This document shows, one piece after another, positions 1 to 7,630 of a stretch of 64,000 bases of DNA (the first letter of the stretch is position 1; each line of letters starts with the position of its first letter). The position numbers and the translations under genes are program-made. Location of the stretch: assembly GCF_015560805.1 (NCBI RefSeq), contig NZ_JADMSO010000010.1, forward strand, positions 1-64,000. Reading direction: 5' to 3'. The stretch is from Mediterraneibacter glycyrrhizinilyticus (lineage in GTDB: Bacteria; Bacillota; Clostridia; Lachnospirales; Lachnospiraceae). The notes under the pieces are model-generated. The model ran no database searches. It was not told the DNA's origin and saw nothing but the letters and a program-made list of their open reading frames with translations.

Positions 1-44
1 AGGCTTTTTATTATTATCCTACACGCTACTGCTTACTCCATTCT

Positions 45-61
45 CCCCAGCATAGCTGGGG
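45..61. other. Short GC-rich hairpin at window start
   Basis: CCCCAGC (45-51) and GCTGGGG (55-61) form a 7-bp stem with a three-base loop. There is no T-run on either side, so a terminator for a gene beyond the left edge is possible but not shown. Confidence 0.4.
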
Positions 62-84
62 GATTAGGATTTTCATTCACTTTC

Positions 85-147
85 ACACTTTAAAGTGTAT
101 TACAAATTTCTTGAAAATTCAAGCCGTTTTTGCAAGAAATTTGTAAT
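85..147. repeat. Nested inverted repeats upstream of the Spo0A_C-domain gene
   Basis: Three dyads are stacked just before the promoter: a perfect 14-bp palindrome (85-98), CTTGAA/TTCAAG with a two-base spacer (110-123), and a perfect 15-bp inverted repeat ATTACAAATTTCTTG (99-113) / CAAGAAATTTGTAAT (133-147) enclosing the second. They could be operators for a DNA-binding protein or a hairpin ending transcription from the left. Confidence 0.7.
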
Positions 148-152
148 TCTCG

Positions 153-181
153 TTGACATTTTTTGGTATTTATCGTAAACT
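153..181 (+). promoter_or_regulatory. Sigma-A-type promoter of the Spo0A_C-domain gene
   Basis: TTGACA (153-158), a 17-base spacer and TAAACT (176-181). The -35 is perfect. It starts 6 bases after the 15-bp inverted repeat, so a protein bound there could affect polymerase. Confidence 0.6.
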
Positions 182-226
182 ATAACTTGCACGATTCAAA
201 GAGAGAAACAAAGTGAGGTGCCACAA

Positions 227-709
227 ATGAGGGATAAAGTTATTGATGTACTACTAGATGTTGGAGTTCCGGCAGGTGTAAAGGGATTTTCGTATATATG
301 TGATGCAATTGAAATATTCGACACGGATCCATATTATGCAGATGGGAAAATGTCTGCATTGTATATTGACATTGCCAAGAAGAACGACACAACCTCTTCC
401 CGTGTTGAAAGGGCAATCCGTCATGCTTTTGAAACTGCTATTATGAAAGGGAATCAGGATATGGTCAACAAATATCTTGATACAGTTAATACACAGAATT
501 CGAATCTGCTGAAAACTCTCTACCTGAGATTAAAGCAGGAAGAACATCGTCGGAATGACTGCACTCCAGCCCATTGCTCTGTCCAGAACTGCGAGCTGAA
601 AGCTGAGATTTATATGGAAGCAATGCAGATTTTATCCGATGAAATCGAAACGCTTCTTGCAAGAACCTTATCTTCTGTAAAGAAAAGTATGGATAATGCA
701 ATCAAATGA
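227..709 (+). CDS. Stand-alone Spo0A C-terminal DNA-binding domain protein
   Basis: A 160-residue protein whose first ~85 residues match the Spo0A effector domain: IGVPA-like VGVPAGVKGF, then DIAKK..TTSSRVERAIRHAFE, which is the Spo0A recognition helix almost unchanged. There is no receiver domain with a phosphorylatable Asp. The C-terminal half has three spaced cysteines (CTPAHCSVQNC) and a helical tail. ATG 227 is chosen over GTG 218 because GTGAGG (213-218) sits 8 bases upstream as ribosome site. It has its own promoter and terminator. Known: this domain binds TTGTCGAA boxes. Inferred: a constitutive activator of, or competitor at, Spo0A sites. The conserved helix makes the fold assignment firm; the role is open. 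Confidence 0.85.
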   Translation: MRDKVIDVLLDVGVPAGVKGFSYICDAIEIFDTDPYYADGKMSALYIDIAKKNDTTSSRVERAIRHAFETAIMKGNQDMVNKYLDTVNTQNSNLLKTLYLRLKQEEHRRNDCTPAHCSVQNCELKAEIYMEAMQILSDEIETLLARTLSSVKKSMDNAIK

Positions 710-726
710 TCTTCCTGATTTTTTAA

Positions 727-776
727 GGGAGCATATCAACCGCAAAATCACACTGTTGATATGCTCCCTTTTTTAT
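727..776 (+). terminator. Intrinsic terminator after the Spo0A_C-domain gene
   Basis: Perfect 14-bp stem GGGAGCATATCAAC (727-740) / GTTGATATGCTCCC (755-768) followed by TTTTTTATT on the plus strand. The converging hydrolase gene ends at 787; its side of the stem lacks a good T-run. Confidence 0.85.
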
Positions 777-786
777 TCGTTGTTTA

Positions 787-1716
787 TTATTTGATCTTGC
801 TTTCCATCCAGCGATAGAAATCCTCATACACTTGATTCCGATCCCGTTCATTCAGCAATTCATGCCGATCTCCCTGATATAATTGAAGCGTCACATCTTG
901 TATTCCGGCAGCTCTGTATTTCTCATAGATACGCCGGACGCCTTTTCCAAACTTACCAACCGGATCTTCCGTTCCTGCCGCCATCAAGATCGGCATCGCC
1001 TTAGGAATTGTAAATACACTCTCCTTTTTCTGCATACCGATCATTCCGCTGAACATATGATAATAAGCATTCACAGTAAACATAAACGAACAAAGCGGAT
1101 CCGCCACATACTCATCTAGCTTTTCCTGATCACTTGTCACCCAATCAGCCCGTGTGCGAGCCGGCTTGAATTTTTTATTAAAAGATCCGACCACCATATT
1201 GTCAACCAGTTTGCTTTTAAAATGCCAGCCGCGCACCATTGCTATTCCACGGCACAGTCTTTTTCCAAACTTAAGGACAATTTGAGGACGTTCAGCCACA
1301 GCGCCGATGATCAGTGCCCCTGCCAGTCCGTTTCCATACATCTGAATATATTGACGAACCAGAGAAGATCCCATACTGTGCCCTAAAATAAAATACGGAA
1401 CTCCGGGATATTTTTTCATTGTGCGCTGTCGCAGTGTATGCATATCTCCCAACAGACATGCATTCCCATACTTTTCATGGAAAAATCCGTATTCACTCTT
1501 ACACTGTACAGACTTGCCGTGTCCCAAATGGTCATTTCCCACAACATAATATCCTTTTGAGCAGAGATACTCTGCAAACTCACGATACCTGTCTATATAT
1601 TCAACCATTCCGTGACTGATCTGTAGAATTGCTTTCACATCGCCTTCCGGTTTCCACTCAATCGTATGAATCTCTGTATTCCCATCTTTTGACGGGAAAT
1701 AAAATTCGTCTTTCAT
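787..1716 (-). CDS. Alpha/beta hydrolase, monoacylglycerol lipase / lysophospholipase-like
   Basis: A 309-residue cytoplasmic alpha/beta hydrolase of the serine aminopeptidase S33 / monoglyceride lipase type. The nucleophile elbow GHSMGS is visible around residue 114, the oxyanion stretch ISHGMVEY near residue 33, a late Asp in AGTEDPVGK and a C-terminal His in GDRHELLNE, giving a plausible Ser-Asp-His triad. Length is normal. It begins 8 bases after the citrate synthase stop, so the two are probably cotranscribed, although no metabolic link is obvious. The substrate (lipid ester or other carboxyl ester) cannot be read from sequence. Confidence 0.85.
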   Translation of the reverse strand: MKDEFYFPSKDGNTEIHTIEWKPEGDVKAILQISHGMVEYIDRYREFAEYLCSKGYYVVGNDHLGHGKSVQCKSEYGFFHEKYGNACLLGDMHTLRQRTMKKYPGVPYFILGHSMGSSLVRQYIQMYGNGLAGALIIGAVAERPQIVLKFGKRLCRGIAMVRGWHFKSKLVDNMVVGSFNKKFKPARTRADWVTSDQEKLDEYVADPLCSFMFTVNAYYHMFSGMIGMQKKESVFTIPKAMPILMAAGTEDPVGKFGKGVRRIYEKYRAAGIQDVTLQLYQGDRHELLNERDRNQVYEDFYRWMESKIK

Positions 1717-1724
1717 TTTATTCT

Positions 1725-3095
1725 CTACCTATCATCTAATTTTATATATTCCCGATGCGGTGCAAGCGGCTTATATGCCGGTCGAATAATCTTGTCTACA
1801 TTCTTCAGCTCTTCCAAACGATGTGCACTCCATCCTACGATACGCGCCGCAGCAAAAATCGGTGTGTATAATGCCGGCGGCAAGTTCAGCATACTGTAAA
1901 CAAGCCCACTGTAAAAGTCTACATTTGCATTAACCCCTTTATACATCTTACGCTTCTCACCGATAATAACCGGCGCCAGACGTTCTACTTTCTCATAAAG
2001 CGCATACTCTTGTTCACGATGCTTCTCTTTTGCAAGCTGCTGTACAAAGCCTTTGAAAATATCTGCTCTCGGATCGGAAATCGAATAAATCGCATGTCCC
2101 ATTCCATAGATCAGACCTTTCTGATCAAATGCTTTTTTATCAAGCAGTGCCTCAAGATAACGACGAATCTGATCTTCATCTTCCCAGTCTGTGAGCGTAT
2201 TCTTCATATCATCAAACATCTGTGTTACTTTTACATTCGCTCCGCCATGTTTTGGTCCTTTCAAGGAAGCCATCGCCGCGGCGATCGTCGAATATGTATC
2301 CGTACCGGAAGACGTTACAACGTGTGTTGTGAACGTAGAGTTATTTCCACCGCCGTGATCCATGTGAAGAACAAGAGCCATATCCAGAATCTTTGCCTCC
2401 AGTTCCGTATACTGCCGATCTTCCCGAAGCATCATCAAAATATTCTCCGCTGTGGAAAGCGACGGATCCGGAGCGTAAATATACAGATCTCTTCCTCTTC
2501 TGTAATTATATGCATGATATCCGTAAATCATCAGCATTGGGAACTGACTGATCAGGTTCAGACACTGCCGAAGAACATTCGGGATGGTTGTATCATCCGC
2601 TTTTGCATCATAGCTGTAAAGCTGGAGGATACATCTTGAAATGTTGTTCATCATATCCCTGCTTGGCGCTTTCATAATGATATCTCTTACAAAATTCGGA
2701 GGGAGCATTCTTCGCTCTGCCAACATCGCCTGAAAGTCTTTCAACTCACTCTGTGTCGGCAGTTCACCGAATAAAAGCAGGTACGCTGTCTCCTCAAATC
2801 CCGGATGATGTGCTTCCAAAAATCCTTTGACAATATCTTTGATATTGTACCCACGATAATAAAGATTTCCCTCGCACGGAACTTCTTCACCATTCACTAC
2901 TTTCTTTGCGCAGACATCTGAAATATTCGTCAATCCTGCAAGCACACCTTTTCCATTCAGATCCCGCAGTCCCCGCTTCACCTCATACTGAGTATACAGT
3001 TCTCTTTCTATTGCATTATTCTCTTCACACTTACGGGCCAGTTCCTGTATTCTGGGAGTATTCTCAAAGAAAATGCTGTCTACATCCTTTTGCAT
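1725..3095 (-). CDS. gltA: Citrate synthase
   Basis: A 456-residue citrate (or 2-methylcitrate) synthase condensing acetyl-CoA with oxaloacetate. Family landmarks: GVLAGLTNISDV and LYYRGYNIKDI near the N-terminus, the active-site histidine region LHMDHGGGNNSTFTTHVVTS, SLKGPKHGGAN, and the catalytic GMGHAIYSISDPRA loop. It is longer than the ~380-residue Gram-negative enzyme, with an N-terminal extension as in other Clostridia. Start supported by AAGGAGGAGCG upstream. With the aconitase-family gene at 8539-10806 it fits an oxidative half-TCA branch making 2-oxoglutarate; isocitrate dehydrogenase is not in the window. Confidence 0.93.
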   Translation of the reverse strand: MQKDVDSIFFENTPRIQELARKCEENNAIERELYTQYEVKRGLRDLNGKGVLAGLTNISDVCAKKVVNGEEVPCEGNLYYRGYNIKDIVKGFLEAHHPGFEETAYLLLFGELPTQSELKDFQAMLAERRMLPPNFVRDIIMKAPSRDMMNNISRCILQLYSYDAKADDTTIPNVLRQCLNLISQFPMLMIYGYHAYNYRRGRDLYIYAPDPSLSTAENILMMLREDRQYTELEAKILDMALVLHMDHGGGNNSTFTTHVVTSSGTDTYSTIAAAMASLKGPKHGGANVKVTQMFDDMKNTLTDWEDEDQIRRYLEALLDKKAFDQKGLIYGMGHAIYSISDPRADIFKGFVQQLAKEKHREQEYALYEKVERLAPVIIGEKRKMYKGVNANVDFYSGLVYSMLNLPPALYTPIFAAARIVGWSAHRLEELKNVDKIIRPAYKPLAPHREYIKLDDR

Positions 3096-3134
3096 ATATG
3101 CGCTCCTCCTTTTTCCGTTTTTATATACTTTTTT

Positions 3135-3164
3135 ATTATACTAAAAAACACATTTTTTGTACAA
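3135..3164 (-). promoter_or_regulatory. Promoter of the citrate synthase-hydrolase operon
   Basis: On the minus strand TTGTAC (3164-3159), an 18-base spacer and a perfect TATAAT (3140-3135), about 45 bases before the gltA start. Confidence 0.6.
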
Positions 3165-3205
3165 TAAAATGTTTATTAAGTATTTATGAGAAAATCGTTA
3201 CAAAA

Positions 3206-4096
3206 TCACTCTTTCGTACGCATTCTTTCACTTTCACACAAGAGGTTGGAAAGTGCGGCAAACTCTTCCAAGGTCAGCGCTTCCCCTCTCACACTGACAC
3301 TCTTTCCAATTCCCTCGATTGCTTTTTCTATTTCTTCTTTTGAAAATTGAAGCTCCAGAGAATTTTTCAGACCGTTTGCCAGTGTCTTTCTTCTCTGATT
3401 GAACGACGCCCGTATGATACGGAACATCAACTTTTCATCTTCTACCTGTACCGGCGGTTCGTCATACCGTTCCAGACGGATGACCGCAGATCCCACTTTC
3501 GGTCTCGGCATAAAGCAGTTCGGCGGAACATTCGCCACAATATAAGGCTTCGCATAATACTGGACTGCCAAAGAGAGCGCGCCGTAATCTTTTGTTCCGG
3601 GTCCTACCTGCATCCGGTCGGCTACTTCCTTTTGTACCATAACTGTGATACTTTTTAACGGTACATGATTTTCAAACAATCCCATAATGATGGGGGTGGT
3701 AATATAGTACGGCAAATTTGCAACCACTTTGATCGGTCGTCCGCCATTCTCTTCCTTCGCTAATTTTGCAATGTCAACTTTAAGTACGTCGTCATTGATA
3801 ACCTGCACATTCTCATATCCCTCCAGCGTATCTTCCAAAATCGGAATCAGCGCCTTATCAATCTCAATGGCAGCCACTTTCCCCGCCGCACATGCCAGAT
3901 ATTGTGTCATCGTTCCGATTCCCGGACCGATCTCAACAACCATATCCTCTTTTGTAATTTCTGCTGAACGGATGATCTTATCCAGTACATGTGTATCGAT
4001 CAGAAAATTCTGTCCGAATTTCTTTTGAAACGAAAAATTATACTTTTGGAGTACCGCAATTGTATTTTGCGGATTTCCCAGCGTTGGCTCTTTCAT
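3206..4096 (-). CDS. rsmA: 16S rRNA (adenine1518/1519-N6)-dimethyltransferase RsmA
   Basis: A 296-residue KsgA/RsmA methyltransferase that dimethylates two adenines in the 3' hairpin of 16S rRNA during small-subunit maturation. Visible motifs: KKFGQNFL near the start, SAM motif I VEIGPGIGTMTQ, acidic motif II AIEID, and the catalytic NLPYYITTPI. Length is usual. The start codon overlaps the tatD stop by four bases (ATGA), the common Firmicute tatD-(rnmV)-ksgA order; rnmV is absent between them here. Confidence 0.95.
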   Translation of the reverse strand: MKEPTLGNPQNTIAVLQKYNFSFQKKFGQNFLIDTHVLDKIIRSAEITKEDMVVEIGPGIGTMTQYLACAAGKVAAIEIDKALIPILEDTLEGYENVQVINDDVLKVDIAKLAKEENGGRPIKVVANLPYYITTPIIMGLFENHVPLKSITVMVQKEVADRMQVGPGTKDYGALSLAVQYYAKPYIVANVPPNCFMPRPKVGSAVIRLERYDEPPVQVEDEKLMFRIIRASFNQRRKTLANGLKNSLELQFSKEEIEKAIEGIGKSVSVRGEALTLEEFAALSNLLCESERMRTKE

Positions 4097-4854
4097 ATCC
4101 CGTATATCCTTTCTGCATTCTCCGATGTGATCTGAATCACTTCTTCCGGTGTAATTCCCTTTAACTCCGCGATTGCCGCTGCTACATATTTTAAATTCAG
4201 TGAAGAATTTCGCTTTCCCCGATTCGGTTCCGGCGAAAGATACGGGCAGTCTGTTTCAAGCACAAGAGATTCGATCGGAACTTCCTGAACAGTTTCTTTT
4301 AATTTCCGTCCGTTTTTAAATGTGACAACACCGCCGATCCCAATCGAATATCCCATCTTGACATATTCTGCCGCCATCTCCGGCGAATAGGAATAACAGT
4401 GTATGATCCCGCGCAGTCTTTTTCCATATTCACGCATGATCTCCATTGTATCCGCCGCCGCATCCCGGCTGTGGATATTGACAGGCTTTCCCAGCTTTTC
4501 TGCCAGTTCCAACTGTCGGACAAACCACTTTTTCTGCACATCGTGACTTTCCTGATCCCAATAATAATCCAGACCGATCTCGCCGACCGCGACGATCTTC
4601 TCTTCCTTGAGAAGCTGCTCCATCCTGAACAACTTCTCCTCATCCAGTCCTCCGACCTCATCCGGATGAACACCGATCATTCCATATACGAACGGATATC
4701 GCCTTGTCAATTCTATCACGCTGTCCCAGGATGAGATCGCGGCGCTCGCATTTACGATCTTCCCGATTCCGTTCTCCTGCATCATGCCGAGCAAAGCTTC
4801 CCTGTCCGCATCAAACTGCTCATCATCATAATGTGCATGTGTATCAATTATCAT
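4093..4854 (-). CDS. tatD: TatD family metal-dependent hydrolase (DNase)
   Basis: A 253-residue TatD-type TIM-barrel nuclease. Metal ligands are in place: DTHAHYD at the N-terminus, GEIGLDYYW, NIHSRDA, IIHCYS, and the terminal LETDCPYLSPEP. Ribosome site TGGAGGATC lies upstream of the ATG. Translationally coupled to rsmA. Two hairpins (4872-4891 and 4926-4974) sit just upstream, so the pair probably starts its own transcript there. In bacteria TatD proteins have 3'-5' exonuclease activity in DNA repair; the in vivo substrate is uncertain. Confidence 0.93.
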   Translation of the reverse strand: MIIDTHAHYDDEQFDADREALLGMMQENGIGKIVNASAAISSWDSVIELTRRYPFVYGMIGVHPDEVGGLDEEKLFRMEQLLKEEKIVAVGEIGLDYYWDQESHDVQKKWFVRQLELAEKLGKPVNIHSRDAAADTMEIMREYGKRLRGIIHCYSYSPEMAAEYVKMGYSIGIGGVVTFKNGRKLKETVQEVPIESLVLETDCPYLSPEPNRGKRNSSLNLKYVAAAIAELKGITPEEVIQITSENAERIYGI

Positions 4855-4871
4855 CGCTATGATCCTCCAGT

Positions 4872-4891
4872 GATCCGGTAAAAACCGGATC
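4872..4891. other. Hairpin in the tatD leader
   Basis: GATCCGGT (4872-4879), loop AAAA, ACCGGATC (4884-4891): perfect 8-bp stem within 20 bases of the tatD start codon, close to its ribosome site. Confidence 0.6.
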
Positions 4892-4925
4892 CAAAAAAAT
4901 ATTGTTTAAAAAACCGGGGAATTAT

Positions 4926-4974
4926 AAGGTCATAAAACCACCTATGTGCAAGCACAAGGTGGTTTTATGACCTT
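4926..4974. terminator. 49-bp near-perfect palindrome, likely bidirectional terminator
   Basis: AAGGTCATAAAACCACCT (4926-4943) pairs perfectly with AGGTGGTTTTATGACCTT (4957-4974), and the 13 bases between contain TGTGC-AA-GCACA. Only one base is bulged. Its inner AAAACC/GGTTTT arrangement fits a terminator for the propeller gene that ends at 4998 on the minus strand, but the symmetry is far greater than a terminator needs. Confidence 0.65.
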
Positions 4975-4997
4975 TTGACCCTGACATTTGAAATCTA

Positions 4998-6959
4998 TTA
5001 TAGCACAATGTCATCCAGCTTTTCAAATGTATGCACGTCGTAAGCTTCCACTGTATTTCCTGCAATAAGATAAAATCTATCCCCTACATAAAAAGCACGT
5101 ACATTTGTTGCATAACCTGTCATATCCCGCTGCATCAGGCATGTAAATCCATCTTCTCCATAAGAAAATACATAATAGCTGATCGTCTCTGCATTTACGG
5201 TAAATCCGATCAGGTTCTTTTCCGGATCCGCCAATACCACTTTATAATTGTAAGCAGCATCTGTGGAATACGCACCTTCGATCACATACTTTTGAATCTC
5301 CCTGACGTCTTTCGGGTCACTCACATCAAACATAGATAATTTCACCCCGTTTGTCGTCATTCCGGTTGGATCTGTATCCATTCCAATCCCGAGAAGCAGA
5401 CCGTCTCCATACGGATGAAGATACTCGGAAAATCCCGGAATCTTAAGTGCACCGAGTATTTCCGGCTTTTTCGGATCGGAAAGATCTACGGAAAACAACG
5501 GATCCATTTGACGGAATGTTACGAAATATCCGGTATTTCCGATAAACCGTGCGGAATATATACTTTCGTCCGGAGCGAGTTCTTCGATTCTGGACAATTC
5601 TTTTAACTTATCATCCAAAACATACAGTGTATTTGTAGTAACGGTCTTTTCCGTTGTCTGAACAGAGTCTTCCTCTTGTGAGATCGGCATAACGGAATTT
5701 CCGAATCCTGGCGTCACTGTTGTCACCAGACGAAGATTTCCCTCATATTCATCGATACTGAACGAATCATTCAATACACCTTGAACCTTTGCCTGTGCCA
5801 CAGCTTTTAATTCTCCGTTTTCATAAGATAATTTTCGGATCCATGTTGCGTCTGTCTCTGTTTCTTTTGATGCATACTCCGTCTCACAGATATAAATGTT
5901 CTTTCCGCTCACATAACAGAGACCTGCTGTTCCGAATACCGCTTTACTATCCGTCTCTTCCCCGGGATCCTGCAGCGAAAATGAAGTGATCACCGTATAG
6001 CTGCTTCCGCGTTTGACCGGTGGGATCACAATATTACTGCTGTCCATATATTCGCCCTGTATCGTCGGAATATATCCCGAAAGATCCGTTCTCAGCACCG
6101 ATATATCCGCGCGAAAATCACTGAACAGATACACATATCCGTCCACGATCCGCATCGTATGATAGCTTCCGCTCTGTGTGATCTTCCCCAATGAAACCGG
6201 ATTTTCCGGATCGCTGATGTCAAAAGTCTCTGCTGTCGTATATTCTCTGTACGGATACGAACCGGTGGGGCCTGTCTCCTCCGGATACTCTCCATACACG
6301 GCAACCAGACGGTCCCCCTCAACAAAAAATTCGGAAAAATGAACCTCTCCGTTCAGCGGAATCTCCCCGATCTTCTCCATCGTCTCCTGCTCGATCCCGA
6401 CGATCTCGATCGTCTGATTATTCAAAATATACAGCCGCTCTCCGTCTGTTTTCGCAATATCACCTTCTCCGACGCCATCCTGCCGGATATTCGTATCCGA
6501 ATATCCCGCACCGCCCGTACTGTCTGCCTCCATGGTCTGTGCACTTGAGGCAGTATCGCTCACGGCGTTCTTTTCCGCTCCGTAAGCCGCAGCATCCTTT
6601 TCCTGTGCATCCCTCTCTGCTTTTATAAATCCATAGATCTGATCAAAATCTTCCGCTGTATCAATCCTGCCGGCTGTGACCTCACCGCTTTCGGTCTTTT
6701 CCCCCTTGTCTGCTGTCTTATACAGGGTTTCTCCATCGTCCGGGCTGAGTCGATTCCACATACCGACTGCTCCGATCCCCAGTACGACCACGCCGCAGGC
6801 TGCAAACGCTGCCGCTTTCTTATAGTAGGATCTTCTCTTTTTCTTTGCTTTTTCTTCTAATCTTTCAACAACTGCTTCCGGCTGCAAAGAAGCAGGAACT
6901 TCTAATTTATCAGTCTGTTCATCAATCAGCTTTTTGATGTTTTTCCCATCCATCTCCAT
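4998..6959 (-). CDS. Membrane-anchored beta-propeller protein, putative ECF anti-sigma partner
   Basis: A 653-residue protein: ~45 cytoplasmic residues with a helical LIDEQTDKLEVP stretch, one membrane segment (about 47-66, AAAFAACGVVVLGIGAVGMW), an acidic low-complexity linker, then ~500 extracytoplasmic residues matching the secreted beta-propeller family distantly related to WD-40 (DGERLYILNNQTIEIV, DGYVYLFSDF, YVSGKNIYICETEY, GNTGYFVTFRQMDPLFSVDLSDP repeats). It starts 23 bases after an ECF sigma gene, the usual place of an anti-sigma factor, and has that topology. The N-terminus is short and no ASD/ZAS zinc motif is seen, so the anti-sigma role is inferred from position and topology. Confidence 0.8.
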   Translation of the reverse strand: MEMDGKNIKKLIDEQTDKLEVPASLQPEAVVERLEEKAKKKRRSYYKKAAAFAACGVVVLGIGAVGMWNRLSPDDGETLYKTADKGEKTESGEVTAGRIDTAEDFDQIYGFIKAERDAQEKDAAAYGAEKNAVSDTASSAQTMEADSTGGAGYSDTNIRQDGVGEGDIAKTDGERLYILNNQTIEIVGIEQETMEKIGEIPLNGEVHFSEFFVEGDRLVAVYGEYPEETGPTGSYPYREYTTAETFDISDPENPVSLGKITQSGSYHTMRIVDGYVYLFSDFRADISVLRTDLSGYIPTIQGEYMDSSNIVIPPVKRGSSYTVITSFSLQDPGEETDSKAVFGTAGLCYVSGKNIYICETEYASKETETDATWIRKLSYENGELKAVAQAKVQGVLNDSFSIDEYEGNLRLVTTVTPGFGNSVMPISQEEDSVQTTEKTVTTNTLYVLDDKLKELSRIEELAPDESIYSARFIGNTGYFVTFRQMDPLFSVDLSDPKKPEILGALKIPGFSEYLHPYGDGLLLGIGMDTDPTGMTTNGVKLSMFDVSDPKDVREIQKYVIEGAYSTDAAYNYKVVLADPEKNLIGFTVNAETISYYVFSYGEDGFTCLMQRDMTGYATNVRAFYVGDRFYLIAGNTVEAYDVHTFEKLDDIVL

Positions 6960-6982
6960 ACTGAAATCCCCTTTCTTTCACC

Positions 6983-7498
6983 CTAATTTTCAAGGATCCG
7001 GTGCATCTGTTCCAATGCTCTCGACTTCCGGGAACGAACCGTTGCCGGATTCATCTCCAGAATCTTCCCGATCTCCTCGCTGGAATATCCTCCGAGCACA
7101 GACCAGGCAACGATCAGCCGATCGTCTTCCCCAAGCAGCATCAAAGCTTCCCTCACATCATGGTCTGATGCGTGATCCGGCTCTTCTGCGATCAGCTCAT
7201 CACTCAGTTCCTCCGTCTCTCCTTTTCGTAAAAAACGCTTTTTGCATTGATTCGCCAGGATCGTAAAGATCCAGCTTCGGAAAGATTCCTCCTTTTTCAG
7301 ACGGTCGATGCCCTCGTAGGCTGCAACAACCGTCTCGCTTACCACATCTTCCGCGTCCTGCTTATGGCGCATCGTATACAATGCAAATCGGTAAAGTTCT
7401 TTATAAATCCTCCCATATAATACGCCGAATGCCTGAATATCTCCCCGGCGTGCTCTGCGGATCAATACTGTTTCCGAACAGTTTTCAAAATCTTTCAT
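6983..7498 (-). CDS. ECF-type RNA polymerase sigma factor
   Basis: A 171-residue sigma-70 family factor with only regions 2 and 4. Region 2: FGVLYGRIYKELYRFALYT..QDAEDVVSETVVAAYEGI; region 4: GEDDRLIVAWSVLGGYSSEEIGKILEMNPATVRSRKSRALEQM. The start at 7498 is chosen because AAAGGAGGGGAAC lies directly before that ATG, whereas the upstream in-frame extension to 7585 has none. Presumably controlled by the propeller membrane protein encoded next; the ligand sensed is unknown. Confidence 0.9.
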   Translation of the reverse strand: MKDFENCSETVLIRRARRGDIQAFGVLYGRIYKELYRFALYTMRHKQDAEDVVSETVVAAYEGIDRLKKEESFRSWIFTILANQCKKRFLRKGETEELSDELIAEEPDHASDHDVREALMLLGEDDRLIVAWSVLGGYSSEEIGKILEMNPATVRSRKSRALEQMHRILEN

Positions 7499-7630
7499 CC
7501 GTTCCCCTCCTTTCTTTCCGGACAAAATACGTCCGCTTCTACTGTTCTTATCTATTAGAGTCAAAAAAAGTCTGCTTTGTTGCAAAGAAATCCAAAAAAT
7601 TTATAATGCAATAAGATTTACAATTCCGGA

